Positions 26,163 through 35,377 are shown, numbered from the stretch's first letter. The stretch: DNA of 64,000 bases from Kluyvera sp040932435 (GCF_040932435.1 NZ_JBFQGA010000009.1:1-64000); one strand, 5' to 3'. Numbers and translations: made by a program. Notes: generated from the sequence alone by a model not told the origin.

Positions 26163-26339
26163 CTAACTATTGCGGTGACTGCCATGGCTATTTTTCCCTC
26201 CTTTTTTGCCCGCTTCTGAGGCGCGTTGGGGATCGTTCTTAAAGTTCCCGCCGCTATGCTGGCCCCCCTTACGACCTGCTTCTGATGCTCTATCACGGTC
26301 TTCAGCAAAATTGCCTGAACCGCCACGATGGTTTGCCAT
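26163..26339 (-). CDS. ymdF: YmdF, small KGG-repeat (Con-10-like) stress protein
   Basis: 58 residues starting MANHRGGSGNFAEDRDRASE, nearly identical to E. coli YmdF. Two KGG repeats (ASEAGRKGGQHSGGNF and ASEAGKKGGKNS). The start at 26339 is fixed by a GGAGG about eight bases upstream; the longer frame has no homology. Such proteins are RpoS-dependent, hydrophilic and stress-induced, with no known biochemical activity. Confidence 0.9.
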   Translation of the reverse strand: MANHRGGSGNFAEDRDRASEAGRKGGQHSGGNFKNDPQRASEAGKKGGKNSHGSHRNS

Positions 26340-26504
26340 TACTGACCTCCAGTTGAGAGAACGATACAGTGCATTACGTAGATTAAAGCGTAATCGCCCG
26401 CACGGTTGCACGGGTATCTTTAAGGGTAGTCCCCACAGGGGAAAATAGCGGGAAATCGGCCTACAAAAAATGTGTCATTGTGCGTCAATGGCTGTACGCC
26501 GGGC

Positions 26505-26807
26505 CTATTTCAAAATGCCCAGATAGTATCCGTCCTTCATCAGTCTGACTTTGCCGGTGCGATGGTGAAAGACAATGCGGTACGGGCCACAGATAAACAC
26601 ATCGGCATCTGCATTCCACTCCTGCTTGCTTGCGGCTTCACCGTTTACCGTCACCCGGTCACCAATGCGGGTCACCGTGACATCGAAGCCCTGATAAACG
26701 CGTTTTTTGGCGATTTGCGCGTACTGTAAAACCCCCTGTACAGGCGTCATCGTACTGACCAGCAGGCTCGCGCCCACCATCACTGCCGCCACCATCAATT
26801 TACTCAT
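26505..26807 (-). CDS. Small exported protein of unknown function
   Basis: 100 residues with an N-terminal hydrophobic segment (residues 4-22, LMVAAVMVGASLLVS) that may be a signal peptide or anchor. The remainder looks like a small beta-rich domain (DVTVTRIGDRVTVNGEAA, FICGPYRIVFHHRTGKVRLM) with one Cys. I do not recognise the family. It is divergent from wrbA across a 311-base region containing an inverted repeat. Confidence 0.6.
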   Translation of the reverse strand: MSKLMVAAVMVGASLLVSTMTPVQGVLQYAQIAKKRVYQGFDVTVTRIGDRVTVNGEAASKQEWNADADVFICGPYRIVFHHRTGKVRLMKDGYYLGILK

Positions 26808-26884
26808 CTACAGATCTTCGTCATTGTTCTCAGCCTAGGTCAATTTTCCCGTACTCATGGCGCAAAATTGTTGATAACAATCAA

Positions 26885-26921
26885 TCAAATAAATAGTTAT
26901 CAATCGGTACTATTTGTTTGA
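26885..26921. promoter_or_regulatory. 13-bp inverted repeat in the divergent region before wrbA
   Basis: TCAAATAAATAGT and ACTATTTGTTTGA are reverse complements at 12 of 13 positions, separated by 11 bases. No T-run follows, so an operator is more likely than a terminator. The rest of 26808-27118 holds no gene; a candidate RpoS-type -10 (CTATGCTTAAT) is at 27064-27074. Confidence 0.45.
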
Positions 26922-27118
26922 ATTATTAATACCAGCCAATATCTTCATTCATAAGCAAAACACATTTCGCTCAAACAAACCTCGCATCGTTTACTTTCTA
27001 GGCAAACCATCCTCTTTTCACCGATTTATTGCGGGCTTGATGCAGCAGACCCATCATTTGGGACTATGCTTAATGAGGCTTGTTATGTGACCAACCAATT
27101 TGACACAGGAGAGTTAAG

Positions 27119-27727
27119 ATGAGTGGAAATGCAAGTGTTCTGGTGCTCTATTATTCGATGTATGGACACATTGAGACGATGGCTAAGGCCGTTGCCGAAG
27201 GCGCGAACAAGGTCGATGGCGTTGATGTCGTCATCAAACGCGTACCAGAAACCATGCAAGCAGAGGCCTTTTTGAAAGCTGGCGGCAAAGCACAGGCTAT
27301 TCCGGTCGCCACCCCGCAGGAACTGGCCGATTACGACGCGATTATTTTTGGGACGCCAACCCGTTTCGGCAACATGGCCGGACAAATGCGGACCTTCCTC
27401 GACCAAACCGGCGGCCTATGGGCGTCCGGCGCGCTGTACGGCAAACTCGCCAGCGTATTTAGTTCAACCGGTACCGGCGGCGGTCAAGAACAGACGATAA
27501 CCTCAACCTGGACCACCCTCGCGCACCACGGTATGGTCATTGTCCCTATCGGCTACGCTGCGCAAGAACTGTTTGATGTCTCTCAGGTTCGCGGCGGCAC
27601 ACCGTACGGTGCAACCACCATTGCCGGTGCGGACGGTTCACGTCAGCCAAGTCCAGAAGAATTGGCGATCGCTCGCTATCAGGGCGAGTACGTGGCAGGA
27701 CTGGCTGTCAAAATGAAAAGCGAATGA
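27119..27727 (+). CDS. wrbA: WrbA, NAD(P)H:quinone oxidoreductase
   Basis: 202 residues (E. coli 198; four extra at the N-terminus, MSGNAS). Flavodoxin-like with the FMN phosphate loop YYSMYGHIETMA at about 11-22, TPTRFGNMAGQM near 80 and SSTGTGGGQEQT near 115. A tetrameric FMN enzyme that reduces quinones by two electrons, RpoS-induced. AGGAG lies about eight bases before the ATG. Followed by yccJ after 15 bases, as in E. coli. Confidence 0.97.
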   Translation: MSGNASVLVLYYSMYGHIETMAKAVAEGANKVDGVDVVIKRVPETMQAEAFLKAGGKAQAIPVATPQELADYDAIIFGTPTRFGNMAGQMRTFLDQTGGLWASGALYGKLASVFSSTGTGGGQEQTITSTWTTLAHHGMVIVPIGYAAQELFDVSQVRGGTPYGATTIAGADGSRQPSPEELAIARYQGEYVAGLAVKMKSE

Positions 27728-27742
27728 TTTAGGGAGTGAGAT

Positions 27743-27970
27743 ATGCCCACACAAGAAGGCAAAGCACATCGTATTGGCGAATGGGCCAGTTTGCGTAACA
27801 CCTCACCGGAAATCGCCGAGGCGATTTTTGAGCTGGCGAAATACGATGAAAAAATAGCGGAAAAAATCTGGGAAGAAGGCAGCGATGCTGTTCTCGAACT
27901 GGCCTTCAGCAGAACGGATAAAGATGCGCTGTTCTGGGGCGAGCAAACCATAGAACGTAAAAACGTCTAA
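27743..27970 (+). CDS. yccJ: YccJ, small conserved protein co-transcribed with wrbA
   Basis: 75 residues, the same as E. coli YccJ (MPTQEGKAHRIGEWASLRNT at the start, WGEQTIERKNV at the end). Function unknown. GGGAG about seven bases upstream of the ATG. In E. coli agp follows; here a convergent ABC operon does. Confidence 0.95.
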   Translation: MPTQEGKAHRIGEWASLRNTSPEIAEAIFELAKYDEKIAEKIWEEGSDAVLELAFSRTDKDALFWGEQTIERKNV

Positions 27971-27984
27971 TTCACAACGCTCAT

Positions 27985-28020
27985 ACGCCGACAACCGGGC
28001 CTCCGGAAGTCGGCGTTTTT
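27985..28020. terminator. Terminator after yccJ
   Basis: Stem acgccgac / gtcggcgt around a 16-base loop, followed by five T residues; it separates yccJ from the convergent permease gene. Confidence 0.8.
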
Positions 28021-28029
28021 GCGCCGCAG

Positions 28030-28713
28030 TTACGCCGCAGACCGCCTTTGCCAGCGTTTGGCTACCCGTTCTAAGCCAAAACACAGCAGGTAATAGACCA
28101 CGCCGATAAAGACAAATATCGCCGTCGGATAGATCTGCACCCGGTTATTCACCTGCCCGGCAACCGTGGTCAATTCCGGCACGTTCACAATAAACGCCAG
28201 CGACGTATCCTTTAATAAACCAATAAAAATGCCGACCAGCGACGGCAGCACATTGCGCAGCGTCTGCGGTAACAGAACAAGGCGTAAACTCTGCCCGGCG
28301 CTGAATCCCTGGGTTAGCGCCGCCTCATATTGCCCGACGGGCAACGCCTGCAGGCCCGCCAGCACCGAATGCATCACCATCGCGGCGGTAAACCAAGCCA
28401 AAGCCAACGTCACCGTGACCGCTCCTGGCATATCGCTCCCCGTTAGCATCGGCAGCAGATACCACAGCCAGAAGATGACAAAAATGAGCGGGATACCGCG
28501 AATGATCTCCGCCCACAGATACAGCAAACGCCGCGTGGTGCCGGGAAAACGCCACGCGATGCAGGCCAGAACAATCCCCAGCGGCAGCGCCAACGCCCCC
28601 GCGCCTATCGCCATCATTAACGTCAGCGCAACCCCGCCAGGCTCTCCCGCCGCCAGCCTTCCCCACAGCAGGTAGTCAAGGTTGTCGTAAATGACCGCCA
28701 GATTAGCGTTCAT
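28030..28713 (-). CDS. Polar amino acid ABC transporter permease (second)
   Basis: 227 residues with about five helices, HisM/GlnP family: the EAA-type loop QALPVGQYEAALTQGFSAGQ around residues 130-150 contacts the ATPase. Last gene of a four-gene operon (binding protein, ATPase, permease, permease). Overlaps the preceding permease by 11 bases. The substrate is probably a polar or acidic amino acid; I cannot specify it. Confidence 0.85.
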   Translation of the reverse strand: MNANLAVIYDNLDYLLWGRLAAGEPGGVALTLMMAIGAGALALPLGIVLACIAWRFPGTTRRLLYLWAEIIRGIPLIFVIFWLWYLLPMLTGSDMPGAVTVTLALAWFTAAMVMHSVLAGLQALPVGQYEAALTQGFSAGQSLRLVLLPQTLRNVLPSLVGIFIGLLKDTSLAFIVNVPELTTVAGQVNNRVQIYPTAIFVFIGVVYYLLCFGLERVAKRWQRRSAA

Positions 28714-29485
28714 GCGAAATATCTCCCTGTACGCCGACGGTTTCCTGAATACGCTTTGCCTGCCCCACCGGCCTTGGCCCCAGACGGGTCAATAGCAGCC
28801 CCAGCGCCACGCCGGTCAACAGATACAGCACCGTGCCGACGGCAAAAGCCTCCAGCGCATGCGCGTTGTAGCTTTCGATTTGTCGTACCTGATAGGTCAG
28901 CTCAGCAAAGCCGATGCCGCTAGCCAGTGACGATAGCTTCATCAGATTCAAATACTGCCCCACCACCGGCTGCCAAGCGTTAGCCAACCCCTGCGGCAGC
29001 AGCACATGGCGGAGCAATGCGGAGGTGGAAAAGCCCTGCGCCAATGCAGCTTCACGCTGCCCATTCGGCACGCTTTGTAGCCCGGCAGCGACTTCTTCAA
29101 TCAAAAACGCCGAAGTAAAGACCCCCAATCCCCACGCCGAGCACAGAAATTCTGGCGTGAGCCACCAGACATCACCCGGCAGAATTGCCCCGTCGTGTGG
29201 AGCGTTGACGAAATCGCGCAATCCTTGCGGCAAAAAATTCCACGCCGCGAAGTACCAAAACAGCAGTTGTACCAGCAGCGGGGTATTGCGAAAGACCGAC
29301 ACCCAACCGGCAGTGATCCCCCGTCCCAGCGCCCCACCCGCCAAGCGCAGCAGTAAGAATAGCGCCGCCAACATGCTTGCCAACACGCTCCCGGCAAGCG
29401 TCACCCACAAGGTGGTGAGAAAGCCGGAAATGATCCATTGCAGCGGCTGCCCGGCCAGCACGCCTTGCCAGTCAAAATGCATCAT
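28703..29485 (-). CDS. Polar amino acid ABC transporter permease (first)
   Basis: About 260 residues, HisM/GltK-like, with the coupling loop LQSVPNGQREAALAQGFSTS near residue 145. I start it at the ATG at 29485, seven bases after an AGGG; a GTG one codon earlier and a further ATG at 29482 are possible. It overlaps the end of the ATPase gene, so translation is coupled. Confidence 0.82.
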   Translation of the reverse strand: MMHFDWQGVLAGQPLQWIISGFLTTLWVTLAGSVLASMLAALFLLLRLAGGALGRGITAGWVSVFRNTPLLVQLLFWYFAAWNFLPQGLRDFVNAPHDGAILPGDVWWLTPEFLCSAWGLGVFTSAFLIEEVAAGLQSVPNGQREAALAQGFSTSALLRHVLLPQGLANAWQPVVGQYLNLMKLSSLASGIGFAELTYQVRQIESYNAHALEAFAVGTVLYLLTGVALGLLLTRLGPRPVGQAKRIQETVGVQGDISHER

Positions 29486-30302
29486 CACTCGTCCCTGCCT
29501 GATGCAGCGGGTTTAACACCTTTTGCAGAAAACGGACCGCGCGCGGATGCTGCGGACGGGCAAAAAATTCAGCAGGCGGAGCCACTTCCAGCACGTCACC
29601 GCCGTCGATAAACACCACCCGATCGGCGATTTCGCGGGCAAACTGCATTTCATGGGTGACGACAATCATGGTGATGCCGCTGTGGGCCAGCGATTTCATC
29701 ACCTGCAATACTTCGCCGATCATCTCAGGATCCAACGCAGAAGTGGGTTCATCAAACAGGATGATTTGCGGCGAAGAGGCCAACGCCCGGGCAATCGCCA
29801 CACGCTGCTGCTGGCCACCGGAAAGCTGGGACGGCATGGCATGCGCTTTTTCAGCAAGCCCTACGCGTTCCAACAGTTCCACCGCCCGCCGTTCGGCATC
29901 GCGTCGCTGCCAGCCGTGTACCGACTCCAGCGCGAGGGTAATATTCTGCGCCGCCGTCAGGTGGGCATAGAGATTAAATTGCTGGAAGACAAAACCAATC
30001 CGGCTACGTAACTGGCGTAACGCCTTGCCGCCAAGCTGGCTTGTCGGTTTGGCATCCACCAAGATTTCGCCGCCGCTGAGCGTTTCTAGCTGGTTGATAA
30101 GCCGGATCAGCGTCGATTTCCCCGAGCCTGAAGGTCCCAGTATCGCCACCACTTCGCCGGCGTTAATTGACAAATCGATGCCGTTTAGCACCCGATGACG
30201 TCCGTATTCTTTCACCACCTGACGAAACACCACGCTGGCGTTGTCGAGATGTGAAAAATCCGCGGCCTTAGCCGCGGAGTGAGGGAGTAAAGCCGACAGC
30301 AT
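29472..30302 (-). CDS. Polar amino acid ABC transporter ATPase
   Basis: 276 residues. Walker A GPSGSGKST near residue 55, signature LSGGQQQRVAIARAL about 160 and Walker B ILFDEPTSALD about 185: the GlnQ/HisP family. It has an N-terminal extension of about 25 residues (MLSALLPHSAAKAADFSHLD) before the conserved core, longer than GlnQ; a later start is possible but I see no better site. It begins two bases after the binding-protein gene ends. Confidence 0.88.
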   Translation of the reverse strand: MLSALLPHSAAKAADFSHLDNASVVFRQVVKEYGRHRVLNGIDLSINAGEVVAILGPSGSGKSTLIRLINQLETLSGGEILVDAKPTSQLGGKALRQLRSRIGFVFQQFNLYAHLTAAQNITLALESVHGWQRRDAERRAVELLERVGLAEKAHAMPSQLSGGQQQRVAIARALASSPQIILFDEPTSALDPEMIGEVLQVMKSLAHSGITMIVVTHEMQFAREIADRVVFIDGGDVLEVAPPAEFFARPQHPRAVRFLQKVLNPLHQAGTSDDAF

Positions 30303-30303
30303 A

Positions 30304-31131
30304 TTATTTTGCTTCTATGGTGAATGAACGTGGCTGTGGTGCTTTGGTTGATGGGCCAAACCAAACAGCGTAAATTTTTGCCGCTTCACCAGATTTCTCC
30401 AGTGACACCAGCTCATCGTTCACCGCTTTCAGCAACGCCGGCTCGCCTTTTTTGACGCCAACGCCAATCTCTTCTTTGCTCAGCAGATCCGGCAGGATTT
30501 TAAATTTCGCTTTGTCCGGCGCTTCGCCCAGCAGCCCGGCCAGAATGGTGCTGTCTTGGGTAATTGCCTGTACGTTGCCGTTGCGCAGAGCGGTCAATGC
30601 CAGTGGAATATCATCATAGGAGAGTACGCGAGCCTGCGGGAAGCGCTGATGCAGCGTCTGTTCACCGGTGGTGCCTTTCACCGCACCAATGCGGGATTTG
30701 CTGTAGTCATCCAGTTTGTCGCCGCCGCTGGCAGGTACCAAGAACTGCTGACCGGTAACAAAGTACGGCGTAGAGAAATCAACCACCTGGGCGCGTTCCG
30801 GCGTGATGGTGATATCGGCAACAATCAAATCGGCTTTACCGGACTGCAGGAGAGGAATGCGGTTCGCAGGGTTGGTTGCCACCAGCTCCAGCTTCACGCC
30901 TAACGACTTGGCCAACGCTTTGGCGAAATCGACGTCGTAGCCCACCAGTTCGTGGGTTTTGGCATCCACGGAACCAAACGGCGGGTTGGCGTCGAAGGTG
31001 GCGACCTTCACCACCCCTTTCGCTTTAATATCTGCCAACTGGTCGGCGTGCGCCGTGAATGCGGTCAACCCGGTTGCGGTCAAACCTACCAGCAGTGCAA
31101 TCTGTGTGAGAGTCTGTTTAGTCTTTGCCAT
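30304..31131 (-). CDS. Polar amino acid ABC transporter periplasmic binding protein
   Basis: 275 residues from the ATG at 31131 (MAKTKQTLTQIALL), with a signal peptide cleaved after AFTAHA (about residue 29). A class II solute-binding fold (SBP_bac_3): PPFGSVDAKTHELVGYDVDFAKAL near the N-terminus, ADLIVADITITPERAQVVDFS about 100. An upstream GTG/ATG would add 16 residues without signal-peptide character. First gene of the operon. The ligand is likely a polar amino acid. Confidence 0.87.
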   Translation of the reverse strand: MAKTKQTLTQIALLVGLTATGLTAFTAHADQLADIKAKGVVKVATFDANPPFGSVDAKTHELVGYDVDFAKALAKSLGVKLELVATNPANRIPLLQSGKADLIVADITITPERAQVVDFSTPYFVTGQQFLVPASGGDKLDDYSKSRIGAVKGTTGEQTLHQRFPQARVLSYDDIPLALTALRNGNVQAITQDSTILAGLLGEAPDKAKFKILPDLLSKEEIGVGVKKGEPALLKAVNDELVSLEKSGEAAKIYAVWFGPSTKAPQPRSFTIEAK

Positions 31132-31369
31132 AACGTGTTCGCTACCCTGTTTTTGTATTGTCTTTTTACGCTCCCACACAGCCTTTGGCGGAACAAATAA
31201 CGATTCGTTATTCCTTATATCGAAAAGGGTTATAGGCTAGTGATTTGTTATTTAAAGGTAAAATAATGCGCTATCCGCTAACTTTTGCGCAGAAACGCAA
31301 AAGCTTCGACATAATTTGTCTTAGCAACGACGAGGATTAATGGCTGAAATAGGCGTGACGATGACGTCT

Positions 31370-32815
31370 TTACTCTGTCGTCATTTGCTGGTCAATCCGC
31401 TTGAGCATATACGGGAAGAACGGGTTGGATGACATCCGCATTAAGGCATCAAGTTCAACCGCCAGTACCGAACGTTCCCCACGCGCGGCAAAAGTGCCGA
31501 GGCTAATACCGAATTGGTTGCGGGGCTGGGGCTCGCTTCCGTATAAGGAGTCGGTTGTTGGGTATGGCAAGGCAATATGGGAAAGTGAAAAAACATCGAC
31601 AGGATAACGAATACCCAACGGTTCGACACGCTCATGTTCCTCACCTACCGGCGTAATACGGGCTTCGGTCTCGGTGGTGGTCGGTGTGATTGTTGATATC
31701 ACCGTCACCCCGTATTTTCGCGGCGGCGGTGGAAGTAACCAGGATAAAGCAGTGTAGGATGAAGGCCGCATTAGCGGCATCACCGTCGCCGCTTGATTGA
31801 GGTCAAACAGCACAATTTCGCTGCCGTTTGCCGGAAGATTATCATATAACGCCGAGATGACTGCGCTGCTGCTGACCGTTGAGTCGACCACGGACTGGAA
31901 GGTCAAAACCGGCGGCAACGCCTGCAAACGATGCGCACGAGCATCGGTCATAATTTGCTTTTGCAGCGCCTGCGTTAGCTCATAGGATTGACGCGCCGCG
32001 TTGACCGGGAACGAGTTATATTTGAAGGGATTATATTCTGGGACAATACCGAGCCAGGCCGCTTTGGCAAAGGCGGGAAAGACTGCAGGCCAGCCGGCAA
32101 TGCCGGCAAAGCGCGCATAGGCCGTCAGGCCAATCATCGGCGAAATAAGCACCAGTTGCTGCGGTTTTGCCAGCAGCGGATTATCCAAGGCGTCCAGCGT
32201 ATATTTCATCGCCAGCGCGCCGCCGTTGGAGTAGCCAACAATATGCAGCGGCAGGTTTTTTCCGCTGAGCGCTTTGGCTTCCCGCACCGCCAGACGGGTT
32301 GCCGCCAGCCAATCCTGCCACTCGACGTCCGTTAGTGCGCCGGGCACCGTGCCATGTGCCGGCAACCGGATACCAACAGCAACATAGCCCTGTTGCTGAT
32401 AATTCACCGCGATATGCCGCAGGCTGTAGGGGCTGTCGGTTAAGCCGTGTAGCAATACTACGGCCCCTTTAGGCTGGCCCTGCGGTTTTAGAATATAAGA
32501 ACGATTCCAATCGCGGCTGAAATGCTCCGGGTATGTCGAGCTTTTCGCGTAATAACGATTAAGCGGCACCTGTTGACGGCTTTCTAATTTATCGGTGACG
32601 GCGGCGCGAACCTCTTTAAACAGGGAATCTTCTGCCTTGATATAATCTTCCCAGCTCGCTTTATCGATATCTTGCGCCGTCATTTCATGTGGCACAAAAG
32701 TATGCCAAATCTGCAGTTCAGGCTGGCTTTGAATATCGAAAATACGCGTTCCTAATACGCCAAGCAGAATGAAAACAACAAAATAAGCAGCCCGTTTAGT
32801 CCATTTTTTCAGCAT
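31370..32815 (-). CDS. Membrane-anchored alpha/beta hydrolase (lipase-like)
   Basis: 481 residues from the ATG at 32815, with a single N-terminal membrane helix (about 8-26) directly after the basic MLKKWTKR, so the enzyme should face the periplasm. A serine hydrolase core: VVLLHGLTDSPYSLR (oxyanion His-Gly) and the nucleophile elbow GYSNGG. Late SHIALPYP could supply the catalytic His. The start is uncertain: ATGs at 32908 (no ribosome site) and 32965 (overlapping the upstream gene) are in frame. Physiological substrate unknown. Same direction as the GGDEF-EAL gene upstream. Confidence 0.75.
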   Translation of the reverse strand: MLKKWTKRAAYFVVFILLGVLGTRIFDIQSQPELQIWHTFVPHEMTAQDIDKASWEDYIKAEDSLFKEVRAAVTDKLESRQQVPLNRYYAKSSTYPEHFSRDWNRSYILKPQGQPKGAVVLLHGLTDSPYSLRHIAVNYQQQGYVAVGIRLPAHGTVPGALTDVEWQDWLAATRLAVREAKALSGKNLPLHIVGYSNGGALAMKYTLDALDNPLLAKPQQLVLISPMIGLTAYARFAGIAGWPAVFPAFAKAAWLGIVPEYNPFKYNSFPVNAARQSYELTQALQKQIMTDARAHRLQALPPVLTFQSVVDSTVSSSAVISALYDNLPANGSEIVLFDLNQAATVMPLMRPSSYTALSWLLPPPPRKYGVTVISTITPTTTETEARITPVGEEHERVEPLGIRYPVDVFSLSHIALPYPTTDSLYGSEPQPRNQFGISLGTFAARGERSVLAVELDALMRMSSNPFFPYMLKRIDQQMTTE

Positions 32816-32936
32816 GAGATTGGCCTCGCCCTTTTTTGTGTTTTCTCGTGCAGCCTGAGTGGCATCGTTAGCGGAGTCAATCAGTTCGGGTTTACAGTCA
32901 TTATTCATATGCAGTTCGGGCAAAAACGCTCTCGAT

Positions 32937-34865
32937 TTACCCGTTCCTAATTTTCCCATCCACACACGATTGAGGTTTGCCGAACAGATACCCTTGGCCG
33001 AAATCGCAGCCCAGTGCCTGCAGGCTTTCCATCTGTTCTTGTGTTTCCACCCCTTCCGCGATCGTCTTCATATTAAGGGATTTCGCCATACCGGTGATAA
33101 GTCTGATGATGTTAAGGGCATCGTCCTGCGTCGAGACGGAATTGACAAACGACTTGTCGATTTTTATTTTATCGAAGGCCAGTCGGCTCAATCGCGAAAG
33201 CGATGAGTATCCGGTACCAAAATCATCGATGGAGATTTTCACGCCCAGCGCTTTGAGCTTATTAAGGGTGTTCATCGGTGTCGCACTTTCCGTAAACAGA
33301 GAAGACTCCGTCACTTCCAGCTCAAGACGATCGGCTGAGAGGCCCGTTTCTTTCAAAATGGACAGCACGATTCCGGCAAAGGCTTTACTGCTGAGTTGGA
33401 CAGGAGAGACATTGACTGAAATTTTAGCCGGAACCTTCCACGCGGCGGCTTCCCAACAGGCCATTTCCAGCACAGAGCGCCCCATCTCGTTAATCATGCC
33501 GGTTTTTTCAGCAACGGGAATAAAGCTATCCGGTGACAGGATGCCCTTTACCGGATGTATCCAACGAATGAGGGCTTCATAGCTGTAAGTTTCCATGGTG
33601 AATAAATCAACAATTGGCTGGTAATAAACCACGAATTCTTTGTTCACCAATGCTAACGCCATATCGTGCTCAAGGGTGCGGCTTTCTTGCAGTTTTTCCA
33701 GCATATATTGCCGGAAGACCTTAATCTTCCCAGAACCTTCACTTTTTGCTTCATAAAGGGCCAAATCAGCGAATTTATACAGAAAATCTGAGCGGCGTTC
33801 CGTGCTCGAAATAACGATGCCCACACAGGTGGTAATGTTGATCATCGTGTTATAAATCGTGTAGGACTGGTTGATGGCGTCGCAGATCTGTTGGGCCCGA
33901 GAAACGGCGCGACTCTCCGTCAGGCCACTCGACAGAAACGCAAACTCATCGCCACCTAAGCGATAAAGCGTATCGGAATTCAGCCCCATGGAGCTCAGGC
34001 GTTGAGATATCTGGCGTAATAATACATCACCGGCATCATGGCCATAGGTATCATTGACCTCCTTAAATCGGTCGAGATCGAACAACATCACCGTCACGGA
34101 ATCATTATTTTTTTCTGCGCGCTCAATCGTTTTATTTAAGTTATCCCAAAAGAAGAGTCGGTTATTCATCTCGGTAAGAGAATCATGGTAGACGTCATAC
34201 TCCAATCTGGCATTCTGTACTTGCAGTGTTTCTTTCGATTCTTGGAGTTCTTCGGCAAGGTTTTTTACCTGAAGATGGGCCTTGAGGATATTTCTGTTCT
34301 GGAAGAATATTAGCACGCCTAATATCGCACTCAGTATTATCAGCAGTACCGATGTCGCTGAATAAATATAATACAGAGTCTGAATTTTGAAGTTGGCATT
34401 GTTTATGGCGTTAAGATCTTTGTTTAATGCACCGGATGAAAGGCTGCTTAGCGGCGCATCCAGCGTATACATCACCTTCAAATAGGCCTGAAGGTCTGAA
34501 CGACTCATTTTTTCAAGATGACCATCCAGATATTTAAGCGTGTTTTCAAGCTTTAAGGCCAGTTCATGATGCGCTTTGGTGCTATCGACATAATGCCCCA
34601 GATCGCCTTCTTTCATAAGGTCACTCTGGCTAAGCATAATGTCGAGACGCAGGCGCAGATCATCCTGCGTCATCGTTTCATCAATAGTGTAAAGACCAAG
34701 CCATGATTCGAATCGGTAATACTCTGATACCAGCTGCGCCACTGACCAAGAATTGGCATAGTGAGTCAGTTTCTGTAGCTCTTGTTGCCTTTCATGCACA
34801 AGGAAAGAGATATACCCCGTGGCTAGAAAAAGGGAAAAGATTATGCCAGCCAGTATTCTGTTCAT
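32937..34865 (-). CDS. GGDEF-EAL cyclic di-GMP protein with periplasmic sensor region
   Basis: 642 residues. A periplasmic sensor of about 150 residues sits between two membrane helices (about 4-22 and 165-190), followed by a short coiled coil. The GGDEF domain (about 230-385) has intact RLGGDEFAFL. The EAL domain (about 395-640) has intact YEALIRW, DDFGTGYSSL and IAEGVET motifs. Both halves look catalytically competent, so it could make or destroy c-di-GMP. It lies 17 bases after a small periplasmic protein gene, probably its sensor partner. Confidence 0.93.
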   Translation of the reverse strand: MNRILAGIIFSLFLATGYISFLVHERQQELQKLTHYANSWSVAQLVSEYYRFESWLGLYTIDETMTQDDLRLRLDIMLSQSDLMKEGDLGHYVDSTKAHHELALKLENTLKYLDGHLEKMSRSDLQAYLKVMYTLDAPLSSLSSGALNKDLNAINNANFKIQTLYYIYSATSVLLIILSAILGVLIFFQNRNILKAHLQVKNLAEELQESKETLQVQNARLEYDVYHDSLTEMNNRLFFWDNLNKTIERAEKNNDSVTVMLFDLDRFKEVNDTYGHDAGDVLLRQISQRLSSMGLNSDTLYRLGGDEFAFLSSGLTESRAVSRAQQICDAINQSYTIYNTMINITTCVGIVISSTERRSDFLYKFADLALYEAKSEGSGKIKVFRQYMLEKLQESRTLEHDMALALVNKEFVVYYQPIVDLFTMETYSYEALIRWIHPVKGILSPDSFIPVAEKTGMINEMGRSVLEMACWEAAAWKVPAKISVNVSPVQLSSKAFAGIVLSILKETGLSADRLELEVTESSLFTESATPMNTLNKLKALGVKISIDDFGTGYSSLSRLSRLAFDKIKIDKSFVNSVSTQDDALNIIRLITGMAKSLNMKTIAEGVETQEQMESLQALGCDFGQGYLFGKPQSCVDGKIRNG

Positions 34866-34882
34866 GTTGATCTTCTGAACCC

Positions 34883-35377
34883 CTACTCAATGCTCATGCG
34901 GTTAACCTGCCATGCCGATCTTGAATAAAAGACCTGATTATTCAGTTCAGGCATGCTGTCGTAGGGATAAACGATAAACAACGGCCCCTTATCACGGATA
35001 CGCATATATTCTCCGTCGACTTTTAAGGCCAGGATGACATTGTAATTTTTGAAATCGCTAAGCGGGATAACCGTGGTGTAATCATTAAGCGCCGTCACCT
35101 TAAGGATAGAACCTTTGGCCCCGAGGTAATCCATTAACTTTTGCATTGGAATACCCGTAAAGGTGGTGCGTCCATTATACCAAGGAGAGGTGGTCTGGAT
35201 GCTTTCCATGCCCAATTTCTCAAGGCTAGCGATATCCAAAACGGCTTTGCCATCCGCATTGGTGTTTTCTATATTACCGGACACGGTTAAAATGACTTTA
35301 CCAGTAGGTTTGGAAAGTTCTCCCGCCCAGACCTGTGTGCACACCACCAAGCTTAAAAACATGACAATTACACGCAT
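34883..35377 (-). CDS. Periplasmic molybdopterin-domain-like protein lacking the Mo-ligand Cys
   Basis: 164 residues; signal peptide cleaved after QVWA (about residue 18). The mature part has the sulfite-oxidase-like fold signatures YNGRTTFTGIPMQKLMDYLGA and DYTTVIPLSDFKNYNVILAL, and ends FYSRSAWQVNRMSIE. The only Cys is in the signal peptide, so the molybdenum-coordinating Cys of true enzymes is missing and a catalytic role is unlikely. Being co-transcribed with a GGDEF-EAL gene suggests a ligand-binding partner for the periplasmic sensor region; this is inference. Confidence 0.78.
   Translation of the reverse strand: MRVIVMFLSLVVCTQVWAGELSKPTGKVILTVSGNIENTNADGKAVLDIASLEKLGMESIQTTSPWYNGRTTFTGIPMQKLMDYLGAKGSILKVTALNDYTTVIPLSDFKNYNVILALKVDGEYMRIRDKGPLFIVYPYDSMPELNNQVFYSRSAWQVNRMSIE

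Noticed and set aside
32816..32965. Longer N-terminus of the alpha/beta hydrolase
   Set aside because: The upstream in-frame ATGs lack ribosome sites and the farthest overlaps the GGDEF-EAL gene; the helix-led start at 32815 is more typical. Not fully excluded.
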